A DNA stretch of 64,000 bases from Bos javanicus (lineage: Eukaryota > Chordata > Mammalia > Artiodactyla > Bovidae). A model generated the notes under the pieces. That model was not told the origin of the DNA and did not search any database. It saw nothing but the letters and a program-made list of their open reading frames with translations. This document shows, one piece after another, positions 35,631 through 47,414 of this stretch. A program made the position numbers and the translations under genes. Every line of letters begins with the position of its first letter. Position 1 is the first letter of the stretch. The DNA is taken from contig NC_083876.1 of assembly GCF_032452875.1 (NCBI RefSeq), positions 6,696,001 through 6,760,000 on the forward strand, in the 5' to 3' direction.

Positions 35631-37029
35631 CATATAGGCACCCCACTTACCACATCACTCTACTTAATCCCTAAAACTCTATGTGAGTTCCTTTTATTGT
35701 TAGGATAATCATGTTTACATTATGACTTTCAATTGTATCTTTTATTTTATGTCTCACTATTGATTGTGAAAACTAATAAACATCTTTTACCATTGTGATT
35801 ATATAACTATTTTTTAATACCTTTATATCATGATTGGCCAACAGAAAATAATGGAATTCTGTATCATGAAAATTACCATTTAATAGAAAAACTTGTAATC
35901 ACTTTTAAAAATCTTGATGCACATTAGAATTATATTGGAATATTTTGAAAAACATAAATGCCCTGGTATTGTTTGTCCTCCAAATTATCTTTGATATTAA
36001 TTTCTTATTTTGATATTCATTTCTCATTTTGATACTAAAATCTCATTTCAATACTTTCTTCTCTCCAATCACTCTGAGTTTTTTCAGTCTTTTAAGTTTA
36101 CTCAAGCTTTCAGTGATTAAGTCAAAGATCTCTCTTGGTTATTGTCACATTGCACTTAAAATATGTGGGTAATTTTCAGTACATTTTGATATTAATTTAT
36201 AACATAATTCCATAGTGGAGGAGAGCAGACTTTATATAATTTCAAAATATTTAGACAGTGAATTTTTTGCACCTTGTTTTATGTTCCTGAATATGTTCCA
36301 GTGTCTATAGCTTTACAGTTTATGGGAACTTGAATAGAATTTATATTTTGCTGTTGTGTGAAAATTGTATAAATCTTAATTATGTTTAATTGGTTTGTAG
36401 CCTTTTTCAGGTCTATTGTATCCTTCTACTTTTCTGTCTATTCATTCTATTAATTTTTGAGAGTATAATATTGAAACTACAACTAAAATCTTTATCAATT
36501 TAAAAATAATAATAGTAATATATAGTGGAACTACATATAACTTTGTTATGTATTTTCAAAGTCTCTTGAAATGTGTTATCGTACCATAATAATTTAAAAA
36601 GTTTTAAATTAAAATTGATAGGAGAAAATTGATGAAGTATGTGGCAATATGTGTGGGTGATCTAGCTAGATGGTAGAGAAACTTCCAAGTTTGCCTAAAT
36701 GTTATATTATAATCAGATGAACCCATAAACAAATGCTTTCCCAAGTGATTCTCTGGATTGTTACTCAACTTCTGTGTCCTGTCTCTCATTTGGGGATTCA
36801 TCATATGACATAGACCTTTAGCTCACACTGATATTAGATTTATCATATCTGACTGAAGCACACTTTGTATGTAATGAATTCACAAAAAGAGATTGCATAA
36901 TGATGAGTCTGTCTACTTGTAAATAAACATTTGAAATAAATTCTAGCTATTTTATTTATCTTGTCTTGGCAACAAGATTTTTGGTAACAGGCTCATAGAC
37001 GTCTACTATCTTTAGTTATTGGCCGTATT
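35631..37029. other. No recognised feature (1.4 kb AT-rich)
   Basis: AT-rich intergenic DNA. I find no repeat family, gene or RNA that I can name. Confidence 0.45.
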
Positions 37030-37837
37030 TCAGTTTCATTCAGTTCAGTCGCTCAGCTGGGACTCAGTCGACTCAGTTCAGTCGACTCTTTGGAACTTCA
37101 TGGACTGCAACACATTAAGCTTACCTGTCCATCACCAACTCCCGGAGTTTGCTCAAACTCACTTCCATCTAGTTGGTGATGCCATGCAACCATCTCATCC
37201 TCTGTTGTCCCCTTCTCCTCCTGCCTTCAATCTTTCCCAAAATCAGGGTCTTTTCCAGTGAGTCAGTTCTTCGTATCAGGTGACCAAAGTACTGGAGCTT
37301 CAGCTTCAGCATCAGTCCTTTCAATGAATATTTAGGACTGATTTCCTTTAGGATGGACTGATTTGATCTCCTTGCAGTCCACAGGACTCTCAAGAGTTTT
37401 GGAGCCCATCTCATCCTCTGTCGTCCCCTTCTCCTCCTGCCCCCAATCCCTCCCAGCATCAGAGTCCTTTCCAATGAGTCAACTCTTTGCATGAGGTGGC
37501 CAAAGTACTAGAGTTTCAGCTTTAGCATCATTCCTTCCAAAGAAATCCCAGGGCTGATCTCCTTCAGAATGGACTGGTTGGATCCCCTTGCAGTCCAAGG
37601 GACTCTCAAGAGTTTTCTCCAACACCACAGTTCAAAAACATCAATTCTTTGGTGCTCAGCTTTCTTCACAGTCCAACTCTCACATTCATACATGACCACA
37701 GGAAAAACTATAGCCTTGACTAGATGGACCTTTGTTGGCAAAATAATATCTCCACTTTTCAATATGCTATCTAGGTTGGTCATAACTTTTCTTCCAAGGA
37801 GTAAGCATCTTTTAATTTCATGGCTGCAGTCACCATA
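37030..37837 (-). mobile_element. Two BovB 3' ends joined in tandem, antisense
   Basis: The first 3' end (about 37030-37402) is of the older type ('gaatatttaggactgatttc') and stops at 'ctctcaagagttttggagcc'. The second begins abruptly at about 37405 ('catctcatcctctgtcgtcc') inside the same 3' region and is of the younger type ('aaagaaatcccagggctgat'). It continues to 37837. The tail region at 37030-37085 is itself locally duplicated (two 'cagtcgactc...' units). Confidence 0.88.
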
Positions 37838-38165
37838 GTTACTTTAAATATAAATGATCTAAACACACTAGTTAGAAGATAGAGAAATTTAGGCTGGATT
37901 TTAAAAAGTAAAAGTAATACTGAAAGATCTACAAGAAACTCACTGTGAATATTGACTCAGATAACTTAAAAGTAAAGTAGATGGAGAAACATACGCAATT
38001 ACCAACCAAATGAAATTTGGTATAACTATATTAATGTCAGACAAAGCTAGTTTTGTAATAAAGAAAATTACATGTGATGGAGGAATATCACATAATGATA
38101 AGTGTTCAATCTTGCAAGAAGATATAATTATCAAATCACACAGTTATATAAAGCCAATACTTGGG
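37838..38165 (+). mobile_element. L1 ORF2 endonuclease-region fragment, sense
   Basis: 'gatctacaagaaactcactg', 'atattaatgtcagacaaagc' and 'gaaaattacatgtgatggag' are recognisable L1 ORF2 endonuclease-domain blocks. Highly degraded. Confidence 0.7.
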
Positions 38166-38437
38166 AGAAAATCATCATTTTTATGATATCCATAAAATTT
38201 TCCTATGAAATAATTGTTGATTGATTAATTTACTTAGTATTTGTTTCAAGCATTTATGCACTTGGTAATATCACTAAACTTTGGGGAAAAGTGAAGTAAA
38301 GGAGAAAAAATAGGTAGAAAACAATATGTAACTTAGCTGGCATAATCAAAACATGTTAACTTCCTTTAGCAGTGTTTTGATTGTGTTGTATTACTATTAC
38401 TTTCTCCAAGAGGTGTCATATCTGTTCTATTTGATAG

Positions 38438-38985
38438 TTTCCATGAAATTAAAAGATGCTTGCTCCTTAGAAGGAAAGCATATTAAAAAGCAGAGACATC
38501 ACCCTGCTGACAAATGTCCATCGAGTCAAAGCTATGTTTTTTTTTTCCAGTAGTCATGTACAGATGTGAGAGTTGGATCATAAAGAAGGCTGAGTGCTAA
38601 AAAAAAAATTGATGCTTTTGAATTCTGGTTCTGGAGAAGATTCTTGAGAGTCCCTTGGACAGCAAGGAGATCAAATCAGTCCATCTTAAAGGAAATCAAC
38701 ACTGAATATTCATTGTAAGGACTGATACTGAAGCTGAAGCTCCAATATTTTGGCCATCTGATGCAGAGAGCCAGTTCATTGGAAAAGACCCTGATACTGG
38801 TGAAAATTAAAGGCAAAAAGGAGAAAAGGGTGGGAGAGGGTAAGTTGGTTAGTTATAAAGCATGATTGACTCAATGTACATGAGTTTAAGTAAACTCCAG
38901 GAGACAGTGAAGTACAGAGAAGGCTGACATGCTGCAGTCCATGGCATCCCAGAGTTGGATATGACTTAGTGACTGAATAACAATG
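38438..38985 (+). mobile_element. BovB 3'-end fragment, sense, old
   Basis: Sense BovB from 'ccatgaaattaaaagatgct' to 'gttggatatgacttagtgac'. Many indels, including poly-T and poly-A expansions at 38537 and 38600. Confidence 0.88.
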
Positions 38986-39286
38986 GTAATTTAGGCATGA
39001 GTTAAGAAATTTTATAACTTCCAATTATTGAACCATGTGATACTATCCAGTTTCATCTTATTATATTTGAATTATCCTTAATCAAATTCAATTCAGTTAC
39101 ATTTTACGTTAATAATTTTGGATTTCAAACTAAATGCTACAGTTTAGAGATATCTTGTATATAATACAAGCATGTTTCCCATTTTCCCAGATGTCATTGA
39201 CAGCCTCTAATGTGGTCGTCACTCATGTCCCTACCTGGTATTGATGACTTTGTACAATTCTCTCTAATTCAATATGGCCTGAATAT

Positions 39287-39750
39287 CAGTTCAATTCAGT
39301 TTAGTCACTCAGTCATGTCCGACTCTTTGCAACTCCATGGACTGAAGCATGCCAGGTCTCCCCATCCATCACCAACTCCCGGAGTTTACTCAAACTCATG
39401 TCCGTAGAGTCAGTGATGCCACCCAACCATCTCATTCTCTGTCATCCCCTTCTCCCCCCACCCTTCAATCTTTCCCAGCATCAGGACTTTTTCCAATTAG
39501 TCAGTTCTTCACATCAGGTGGCCAAACTATTGGCATTTCAGCTTCAGCATCAGTCCTTCCAATGAATATTCAGGACTGATTTCCTTTAGGATGGACTGGT
39601 TGGGTCTCCTTGCTGTCCAAGGGACTCTCAAGAGTTTTCTCCAACACCACAGTTCAAAAGCATCAATTCTTTAGCGCTCAGCTTCTGGAGAAGGGAATGA
39701 CAAACCACTTTAGTATTCTTGCCTTGAGAACCCCATGAACAGTATGAAAA
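39287..39750 (-). mobile_element. BovB with 5' inversion (3' end antisense, 5' end sense)
   Basis: 39287-39684 is the BovB 3' end in antisense, starting at the tail. From about 39685 to 39750 the sequence switches to the BovB 5' end in sense orientation ('ctggagaagggaatga', 'cttgccttgagaaccccatg', 'aacagtatgaaaagg'), as at 26000-26060. A single target duplication, ggcctgaatat, flanks the whole unit at 39276-39286 and 39751-39761. Confidence 0.9.
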
Positions 39751-39761
39751 GGCCTGAATAT

Positions 39762-40551
39762 AGTGACTCCTAAAAGAATAAGATGCATAAGTGATGGATT
39801 GTCACTTACAATAGAGATGAAGTTACAAAACTAATGTAGCATTTATCCTGGATGCACTTTCTTACCCTCTTAGTGGCTCACTCTGAAAGAAGCCAGCTAG
39901 CATGTTGGGAAAACATCCTCTCTACCAATTCACTCTTCAGATGAGACTAAAGTCCTGGCTGAAATTTTGAATCCAACATCATGAAAAATCTTTAAATAGA
40001 GGTTTAAACTAAGTCCTACACCACAGAAACTGTGAGATAATGAATGTTTGTTTTAAGTGGTCATATCTTATGTTATTTTGTTTTGCAGCAGCAGATAATT
40101 CATATAATAAAATTTAGAATCCACAAGAGCAATGAAAGGTTAAGCATTATTGCTACAGAGTTAATAATTTTACTTACTCTACCCAGCTGTGGAAAGGCTC
40201 TGTAAAAATGACCTTTAGCTTGGATTTTGTAGAAAGAGTAAAACTCTGGGTTTAAGAATAAGAAATTTGATTTGGTAATATGTGCAACTAATAATTAACA
40301 TAATGGGAAAAAGTATATATAATAGTTCTTTTTATTATTTGAAGTTCATGGAGCACAAATGACTAGTGTATAGTAAAAAGTAAAAATTGAAATTCTCAGC
40401 AATGAATATAACTTGAAAATCCTCTCTGCAAGTAAAATTCAGTTTGGTCTCAGGTGGCTGAAAACCAGATATTAACTGGAATCTATCTTCCCATTTAAAT
40501 ACTATTGAAAGCATCTTGTAGAACTTCAAAGTCATCTGTGTGCAAAGAGTT
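39762..40551. other. No recognised feature
   Basis: AT-rich intergenic DNA without a recognised element. Confidence 0.4.
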
Positions 40552-40735
40552 CATGCATGCTAAGTCACTTTAGTCGTGTCTGACTCTTCATGAGACCCTA
40601 CATAGCCTGCCAGGCTACTCTGTCCATGGTGTTCTTCAGGAAAAAATATTAGAGTGGCTTGTCATGCTCTCCTCTAGAGGATCTTCTGACCCAGGGATCA
40701 AATCTGTGTCTTTTATGTCTCCTGCTTTGGCAGGC
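40552..40735 (-). mobile_element. Bov-tA SINE, diverged
   Basis: Antisense Bov-tA body and part of the tRNA-like head ('gacccagggatcaaatctgt', 'ctcctgctttggcagg'), ending in a TA-rich track. Confidence 0.85.
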
Positions 40736-40816
40736 TATATATATATATATATATAGTCTATATAGTCTGGCAGATATATATATAATATATATATGTATAG
40801 TCTCTCTATATATACA
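40736..40816. repeat. TA-rich microsatellite
   Basis: (ta)n blocks interrupted by 'tagtctatatagtctggcag', in which short units recur. It replaces the end of the adjacent SINE head. Confidence 0.85.
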
Positions 40817-41674
40817 AAACTTATAATACAGATGATACACATATACTTCTAATACTTCTGACTTATAGAATCATTCATGGTTCCCATACATGATGCTATA
40901 GTAAATAGATAGTAATGTTCTCTTTTCTTCACCAACAGCAGCAAAACAAATTTACTTGGATTTAGTACCAAAAAGGAAAGTTGCACAGGTAAGTTTCCAC
41001 TGATTATTGCTTTCTTCTTGAATTCCAAATATTTATTTCACCTTCTTGCACCATATGACTATTTACTACTTATATAGAAAAAAAAAAGGTAAGTTTTTGT
41101 TTTCCTAAAAGAACAGAATGAAGGAAATAAAAGAGGCAAGAATGCGTCATCAGATATTTATAGACACACCACTGTCGAGAATGAATACCAGTGAGAGATA
41201 ATGGAATCTCTATTAAGTATCTATCTACAGAATCTTTACCTATTACCCAGAACTGAGATGAAATCTTTGAAAAATGTTTTACTTTTGTTTTAAATTCAAG
41301 GATAAATGAAACACACAGTGGTTAAAAAAAAAAAAAAGAAGAATGATTCTCTCTTGATATATCTAAAAAGCAGTGCAAAATTAGAACAAAGCCAAGTCCT
41401 AATGTGTGATTTCTCAAAAGACAACTCAGTTGTGAATAGAAAATCAGAGATGGACTAACTGGTAGCTAGAATTTGGGTCACAAATCTGTCTTGTATTTTT
41501 TCCAGTCTCCATAGTCCTGAGACAGACGAATGTTGGAAAAATAAAAGTACTCTGGGTGGAGATGGGCTCTGAAAGTAAAAACAATGTGATTCAGTAAAAT
41601 TGTTAATGATAAATTACTATAATAATGAACACTTTATTGACAAAAATACTTGCATTTGTCAGCATGCCGTGGTG
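40817..41674. other. No recognised feature
   Basis: AT-rich intergenic DNA. No element or gene recognised. Confidence 0.4.
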
Positions 41675-42425
41675 GTCAGAAGTGGCCACAGGACTAGAAA
41701 AGATCAATTTTAATTCCAATTCCAAAAAAGGGCAGTGCCAAAAAATGTTCAAACTACCCTACAATCATATTCATTTCCCATGCTAGTAAGGTTATGATCA
41801 AAATCATTCAAGCTAGGCTTTAGCAATATGTGACATGAGAATTTCTAAATGCACAAGCTGGATTTAGAAAAGGCAGAGGAACCAGAGATCAAATTGTCAA
41901 CCTTCATTGGATCATAAAAAAGCAAGGGAATCCCAGAAAAAAAAAAAATCTGCATCTGCTTCATTTACAGCATTAAAGCCTTTGACTGTGTGGATCACAA
42001 CAATAAGATGTGGGAATATGATACAACCTTTTCTGTCTCTTGAGAAACTTCTATGTAATTCAAGAAGCAATGGTAAGAACTTTACATGGAACAAATGACT
42101 CGTTCAAAATTGGTAGAGTATGCCAAGGCTATATATTGTCACCCTGTTTATTTAACTTCTATGCAGAGTACCTCACATAAAATGCCAGACTGGGTGACTC
42201 ACAAGGTGGAATCACGTTTGCCAGGAGAAATATCAACAACCTCACATATTCAGAAGGCACCACTCTAATGTCAGAAAGTGAAGAGGAACTAAAGAGCCTC
42301 TTGATGAGGGTGAAAGAGGAGAGCAAAAAAGCTGACTTAAAGTTCACCATTTAAAAACTAAGATCACTGCATCTGATCCCATCATTTCATGGCAAATAGG
42401 GAAAAAATGGAAACAGTTACACATT
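41675..42425 (+). mobile_element. BovB internal fragment, sense, old
   Basis: Sense BovB from 'agaagtggccacaggactag' through the RT region to 'aaaaatggaaacagttacac'. RT traces are badly decayed (motif C would lie near 42245, where 'tattcagaaggc' replaces tat-gca-gat-gac). Cut short by an L1_BT insertion or deletion at about 42426. Confidence 0.88.
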
Positions 42426-42682
42426 TTCTTTTCTTTTCTTTTACCTTCTAATTTTCTTTCTTTATTTAATTTTTTAACTTTACAATATTGTATTGGTTTT
42501 GCCATATATCAAAATGAATCCACCACAGGTATACACATGTTCCCCATCCTGAACCCTCCTCCCTCCTCCCTCCCTATACCATCCCTCTGGGTCGTCCCAG
42601 TGCACTAGCCCCAAGCATCCAGTATCCTGCATCGAACCTGGACTGGCAACTCGTTTCATACATGATATTATACATGTTTCAA
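42426..42682 (-). mobile_element. L1_BT 3' end, antisense
   Basis: T-rich tail, then 'gccatatatcaaaatgaatc', 'gttccccatcctgaaccctc', 'tcgtcccagtgcactagccc', ending near 'tacatgtttcaa'. Same family as 17508-18008. Confidence 0.9.
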
Positions 42683-42780
42683 CTTTTTAAGTAAAGAACT
42701 TTTCCAGGTGTCTTTTACAGTCTTCCAGGGAATTTAAATGTTTTCCATCAAGAGGATTTTGTAAATACTAAAATAAACAG
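42683..42780 (-). mobile_element. Mariner transposase C-terminal fragment (left part of split element)
   Basis: Read on the minus strand, this encodes traces such as NSLEDCKRHLEKFF, the conserved C-terminal region of the ruminant mariner transposase. The rest of the transposase lies at 46395-47330, on the far side of the SLC25A36 pseudogene. The distal end and second terminal repeat are missing; the piece stops against L1_BT. Confidence 0.78.
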
Positions 42781-45700
42781 CCTTCTAGCATGGGTGCTGA
42801 GTGCGGGGCCAGAGCGGGAGACGGCGGCTGCAGCGTTGCGGGCAGGCGGCAGCCGAGTCTCCATCCGCGCCCCTCACCGTCTCTGCGGCGCCCGATGCTC
42901 CAGTCCGAGCGGAAGTTGCGGCATACGCCGGTGGCCAGATCCGCGTCCGCCTCAGCGTCCGGAGGACACGCTGGAGAGAGGAGGAGACAGAAGCACAGGC
43001 TGGTGCACCTGTTGGCCGGAGGATGTGGTGGTGCAGTGGGAGCCATTCTGACATGTCCGCTGGAAGTTGTGAAAACGGCTGCAGTCATCTTCTGTGACAC
43101 CTTGTATCTCTGCAGTTCAGCTGAGCACCACGACCGGAGCCAGGGTCAATGAAGTAGTGTCTCTTGGACCTCTCCATTGTCTAAAGGTGATGTTAGAAAA
43201 AGAAGGGCCTCGGTTCCCTGTTTAGAAGATTAGGGCTCAATTTGGTGGCGGTGGCCCCTGCCAGAGCAATATAATTTGCTGCTTATTCAAACCGCAAGGA
43301 AGAGTTGGATTGTTTATTTGATCCTGATTCTTCCCAGGTACACATGATTTCAGCTGAAATGGCAGGCATTTACTGTACATTTCTCTCCAAGAAAAGAGTG
43401 AGATCATGTCATCTCATACTCCCCATCCGCAGGTCACTTCCTGGATGGACTAACTTAAACCTCGTCTTACCGCAATCACAGTGACCAACACCATTTGGCT
43501 TATAAAAACTCGATTACAGCTTGATGCAAGGAACCGTGGGGAAAAGCGAATGGGTGTTTTCCAGTGTGTCCCTGAAGTGTATCAGACAGATGGACTTAGA
43601 GGATTTTATAGGAGAATGTCTGCTTCATATGCTGGTATATCAGAGACTGTTATCCATTTCGCCATTTATGAAAATATTAAGCAAAGCTACTGGAATATAA
43701 GATTGCTTCTACAATGGAAAATGAAGAAGAGCCTATAAAGAAGTGTCAGATTTTCTGGGAATGATGCTAGCTCAAAAACGTGTGCCACAACTTTAGCATA
43801 TCCACATGAAGTTGTGAGAACAAGACTGTGTGAAGAAGGAACAAAATATAGATACTTTTTTCAAACATTATCTTTGCTTATTCAAGAAGAAAGCTCTGGG
43901 TCTCTTTACTGTGGTCTGAAAACTCATCTGATGAGACAGATTCCAAACACAGCCATTATGATGGCCACCTATGAGTTGGTGGTCTACCTGCTCAATGGAC
44001 AGTACCACCAAACTGCTGTGCTATAAAGAGGGAAGACCAAAAGAGAAACTGTACCATGAAGTACCAAAGCCAGCATGGTGGGCAGAAGGAAAATAGTGTG
44101 GGAACATGGAACTAAGCCTAAGTGGAAGTTTAGTCGTAGGAATTAAAGTAATCCTAACCGCAATACTTAGTCTTTTTAGTAATGTGAAAAAACAAACAAA
44201 CAAACATGGCTGCCTCCAAGAAAAAGCCTTTAGAAGCACTCTTTCCTCAAAATTGCCATTTTCTCTATCATGTCCACAGGATACTATTGGCATTTTGTTG
44301 ATTTACAGCAACCAGAGTACAGTGTTTATTCCATGAGCACTTTTCCAGTCTTCTGGACAAAGCCATCTGTAACTATATACTATACTAGAACTATCCAAAG
44401 AAAGTATTAACAGTCGTAAATTTCTAACTTCTGGCTTCTGTATAGTTCCCATAAAATTGGAAACTAACAATACTAGTATTTACATTTCCTTGAGAGGATC
44501 TGGCACTGTATTTTAAAGTTAATTGTTTGGTATTAGTAGCCACTGTTTTTGACAGATAAAGTAGTGTCCAAATATTGTGCTACTTTTAGCTTTAAAATGT
44601 TTCGGTTTCTACTGCTCACGGGTACTTTATGTTTGGCCCAATGTGAACACTAAATTGTTTAATGTATCAACTCAAATGGTGATAGTTTGGGACCGAATAA
44701 GCCTGTAAAATGTTGATTCTTGACCATTTCAATAACTTGAGCATATCCTCTTATCTTTTCTAACCTAATGATATGTGAATGAATGCAATGTCTTTCAGTG
44801 ACTTACTAATGAACATCATACCTAGGTATCATTTTCTTAAAGTGGAAAAAAAAAATGTTCTGCTTCTGAATCTTTCTCTGATATCTACCATTTTAAGAAT
44901 TTGAACCTTTGGATTATTTCTGGAAGATCTGCAAACATTGCATCTATTTAGTAGAGAAAATGGTAATTTTCGGCTTTGCCCTTAAAAGCAGCTTTTCTTT
45001 TTAAGGCAACATTTTAAGTATCCGGGGCAGCATAAACATTCATAGAAGAAGGGCCTCTGTTACCTGATTGAGTGGGTAGGGATCCTAATTGACTTATAGT
45101 TTTATAAGTGAACAAACTACTTTGGATAAGGAATTTATTCCATCCTAATTTCTTGAATGGTAAATCATAAAAAAAAGATGCAAGTTAATTCAGATTAAGT
45201 GTGTTAACAGGAGATAGCTTTTACATTTTGCTGTTGAGTTCAACTGCACCTTTTAATACTGTAAGTGTATTATATGTATGACCCTTATAAAGGTATTTGC
45301 TGTAAGTCTACAATATTAAAGACCTTTGCTTATGGATCTTGCTATACATGTATATGAAGCTTATGCCATTAAACTCCAGTATGGTACTCATTTCAGTATA
45401 CAGTAACTATACATTGTGTGCAATGGCTTTATCTTAAGAACTCCTTATGAATGCGCTTTGTGGCCTTTTAGGGGCTTGGGGGGCTGTGACTAGGAGAGAA
45501 TTCCCATGTTAGATTATTTTTTTAAAACACTGGTTAATGTAATAGGCAGAAACAGTATTCGTAACATTCTTTTCTGGGATTTAGCTGTATTGTTTGGGGG
45601 ATCTTTAATACAAATGTTTCAAGTATTCTTATGTGTACTGCAGTGCCCCAACATAAAATTCATAGCATGTCATTGCAAGCTTGCTCTGCTGTCACCATTG

Positions 45701-46388
45701 AAACACAGTGCCCTGTTGAATTCCTCCACCTTCTTAACTTCTTTGTAATCAACAGTAACTGGATGTTTTTGAGGTGCTTGGAATTACTATTCCAATCTAT
45801 TTGGTGACCAAAGGCAAATTCAGTTTCATTACTTTTGGCATTATTCATATCTTCTATGGTGAATTTCAGCTTTGACATTTATTGTGAGAAACATGCTAAA
45901 AAGAAAACAGTAGTGGAGTTTATAACTTAAATCTGTAGGGAAAGTGTCAACCTATAGTGTTTTGATTTTCAGGTGCCACTTACACTGCCTAATACAGTGC
46001 CATTTGCCTTGTGAAGATCTGTAAACATTAGTTGTTTTGAATGTGCAAGAGACTCTAATTTTAGTGATCTGAATACCCCACAAATGGCTAAGAATGATAT
46101 GAAAACCAGCAACTAAGGAACATCTTTGTAGCAAATTCATAACAAGTGTCCTTCAAGGATGAACTCATATTCTGTTCCTGTTTGTATTTGTATTGACCTT
46201 TTAGGGCATTATATTCAGCTTTTAAAAGTGAGTATATTTCTGTGCTGGAAGAAAAAGGATCTTAGTCTCAGACTTTGTTTCTTTGTGCGACAACTGGAAA
46301 GGAGGGATGATGTTTAATTGTTTTGTCCCCCCAAAAGTACAGTCTGTTGCAGTTTACTTTATGTATGACAGAGATAATTTAAAAAAAA
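42781..46388 (+). pseudogene. SLC25A36P: SLC25A36 processed pseudogene (mitochondrial pyrimidine-nucleotide carrier)
   Basis: An intronless mRNA copy of SLC25A36, a six-helix inner-membrane carrier for pyrimidine nucleotides. Parts: a GC- and CpG-rich 5' UTR (42781-42981), CDS remnant (42982-44002), long 3' UTR, and an A-rich end at about 46379-46388. All three carrier repeats can be seen: CPLEVVKT, NTIWLIKT (normally NPIW) and YPHEVVRT; the end reads ATYELVVYLLNG. LDARNRGE and LLNG favour SLC25A36 over SLC25A33. Lesions: start codon AGG, a 2-base deletion after VVKT, TAA at 43272-43274, a 98-bp insert at 43366-43463, a deletion near 43770, and stop codon TAG changed to CAG (44000-44002). Flanking repeats aaatactaaaataaacag (42763-42780) and a diverged copy ending aaaatgaacag (46410) suggest L1-type target duplication. 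It splits a mariner element. Confidence 0.92.
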
Positions 46389-46394
46389 TACTAT

Positions 46395-47414
46395 AAAAAA
46401 TAAAATGAACAGACATCTGAAGAGGTGAATATAGGGAATGAATGAGAACTTTCAAACCAAAGTGTAATAGTTTTTGCTGGATTATCAAAGAGACATGTGG
46501 TCTTATGATATCCTGATGGAAGATTATGCATAAAGTGGACTAACTCCAGATGCTTTTTGTTGAGTGCTGCTTTCAGTTGGTTTAACTGGGAGTAGTACTT
46601 GGAATTAATTGTTTGGTTCTCCAGAAGGAGTTCATAGAGGATTCCCTTCCAATCCCACTGTATACACAATATCACCTTTGGATGAAGAGCAGCCTTTGGT
46701 GAGGCTGGTGGTGGTTCATTTCCCTTTCTCCATGATCTCTTCCATTCCACATAATTGTACAGTATCCACCTTTTATTGCCTGCTATTTGTTTTTAAAAAT
46801 GGAACATTTTGGTTACATTTAAGTAGAGAATTGCATGCAGAAATATGGTCAAAAAGATTTTTTTGTTTGTTTTTGTTTAACTTATGTGGAACCCAAACAT
46901 CAAAGCAATTAGCATAGCTAAGCTGGTGCAAATTATTTTCAGCACTTGATTTGGATAATTTTAGTATGTCTGCTATCTACTCCATGGTGTAACACTGGAT
47001 TATTTACAAATAATGTCTCAGTTGAATCACTATCAAATTCAACTGGTGTACCCAACTGTGGGGCATCTTCCTCTGAAAAATCTGTGGCGTGAAACTTCCC
47101 AAACCACTTTTAACATGTTCAATCAGTCACAGCACCTTCCTCATACATGCACAAATCTTTCTTGCATCTCATTTGAGTTTTTACCCTTAAATAATAAAGA
47201 TAATATGCTTGAAATTTTGCTGTTTTTCTTCCATCTTCAATATTAAAATAGCTACACAAAAATTCACCAACTTTGATAATTTTTTCAATGCATGCTGATA
47301 TGATTGCTGTCATAATACAATATAATAAAAGTGTTTGGAATTATTTTCAGGAAAACTAAGCACTATTAGAGCCATCTTACAGAAAAACTTAAATGAACCT
47401 TTTGGCTGACCCAA
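46395..47414 (-). mobile_element. Mariner element (ruminant Mariner1-like), right part with terminal repeat
   Basis: Reads on the minus strand. The terminal repeat is at 47395-47414 (ends ...tttggctgacccaa, followed by the TA target). Then come the N-terminal DNA-binding region (CKKDLCMYEEGAVTD, 47119-47170), the linker (IADILKLSKSSAEN near 46950), a core with NEPPP and HPKVILCIQWDWKG in the 46391-46750 frame (119 codons), and FHQD near 46520, the second catalytic aspartate of the DD34D triad. The first catalytic block (TGDEKW in the family) is decayed. The frame is broken several times. The C-terminal part continues at 42683-42780 across the SLC25A36 insertion. Cut-and-paste transposase, now inactive. 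Confidence 0.85.

Noticed and set aside
42790..43152. GC-rich overlapping open frames of 85-120 codons on both strands
   Set aside because: They lie in the CpG-rich 5' UTR and first coding part of the SLC25A36 retrocopy. Lack of stops follows from base composition; only the frame with CPLEVVKT is meaningful, and it is broken.
43481..44026. A functional SLC25A36 retrogene
   Set aside because: Start codon lost, frameshift after the first carrier repeat, in-frame TAA, a 98-bp insert and a further deletion split the carrier. The two surviving frames (85 and 70 codons) are fragments.
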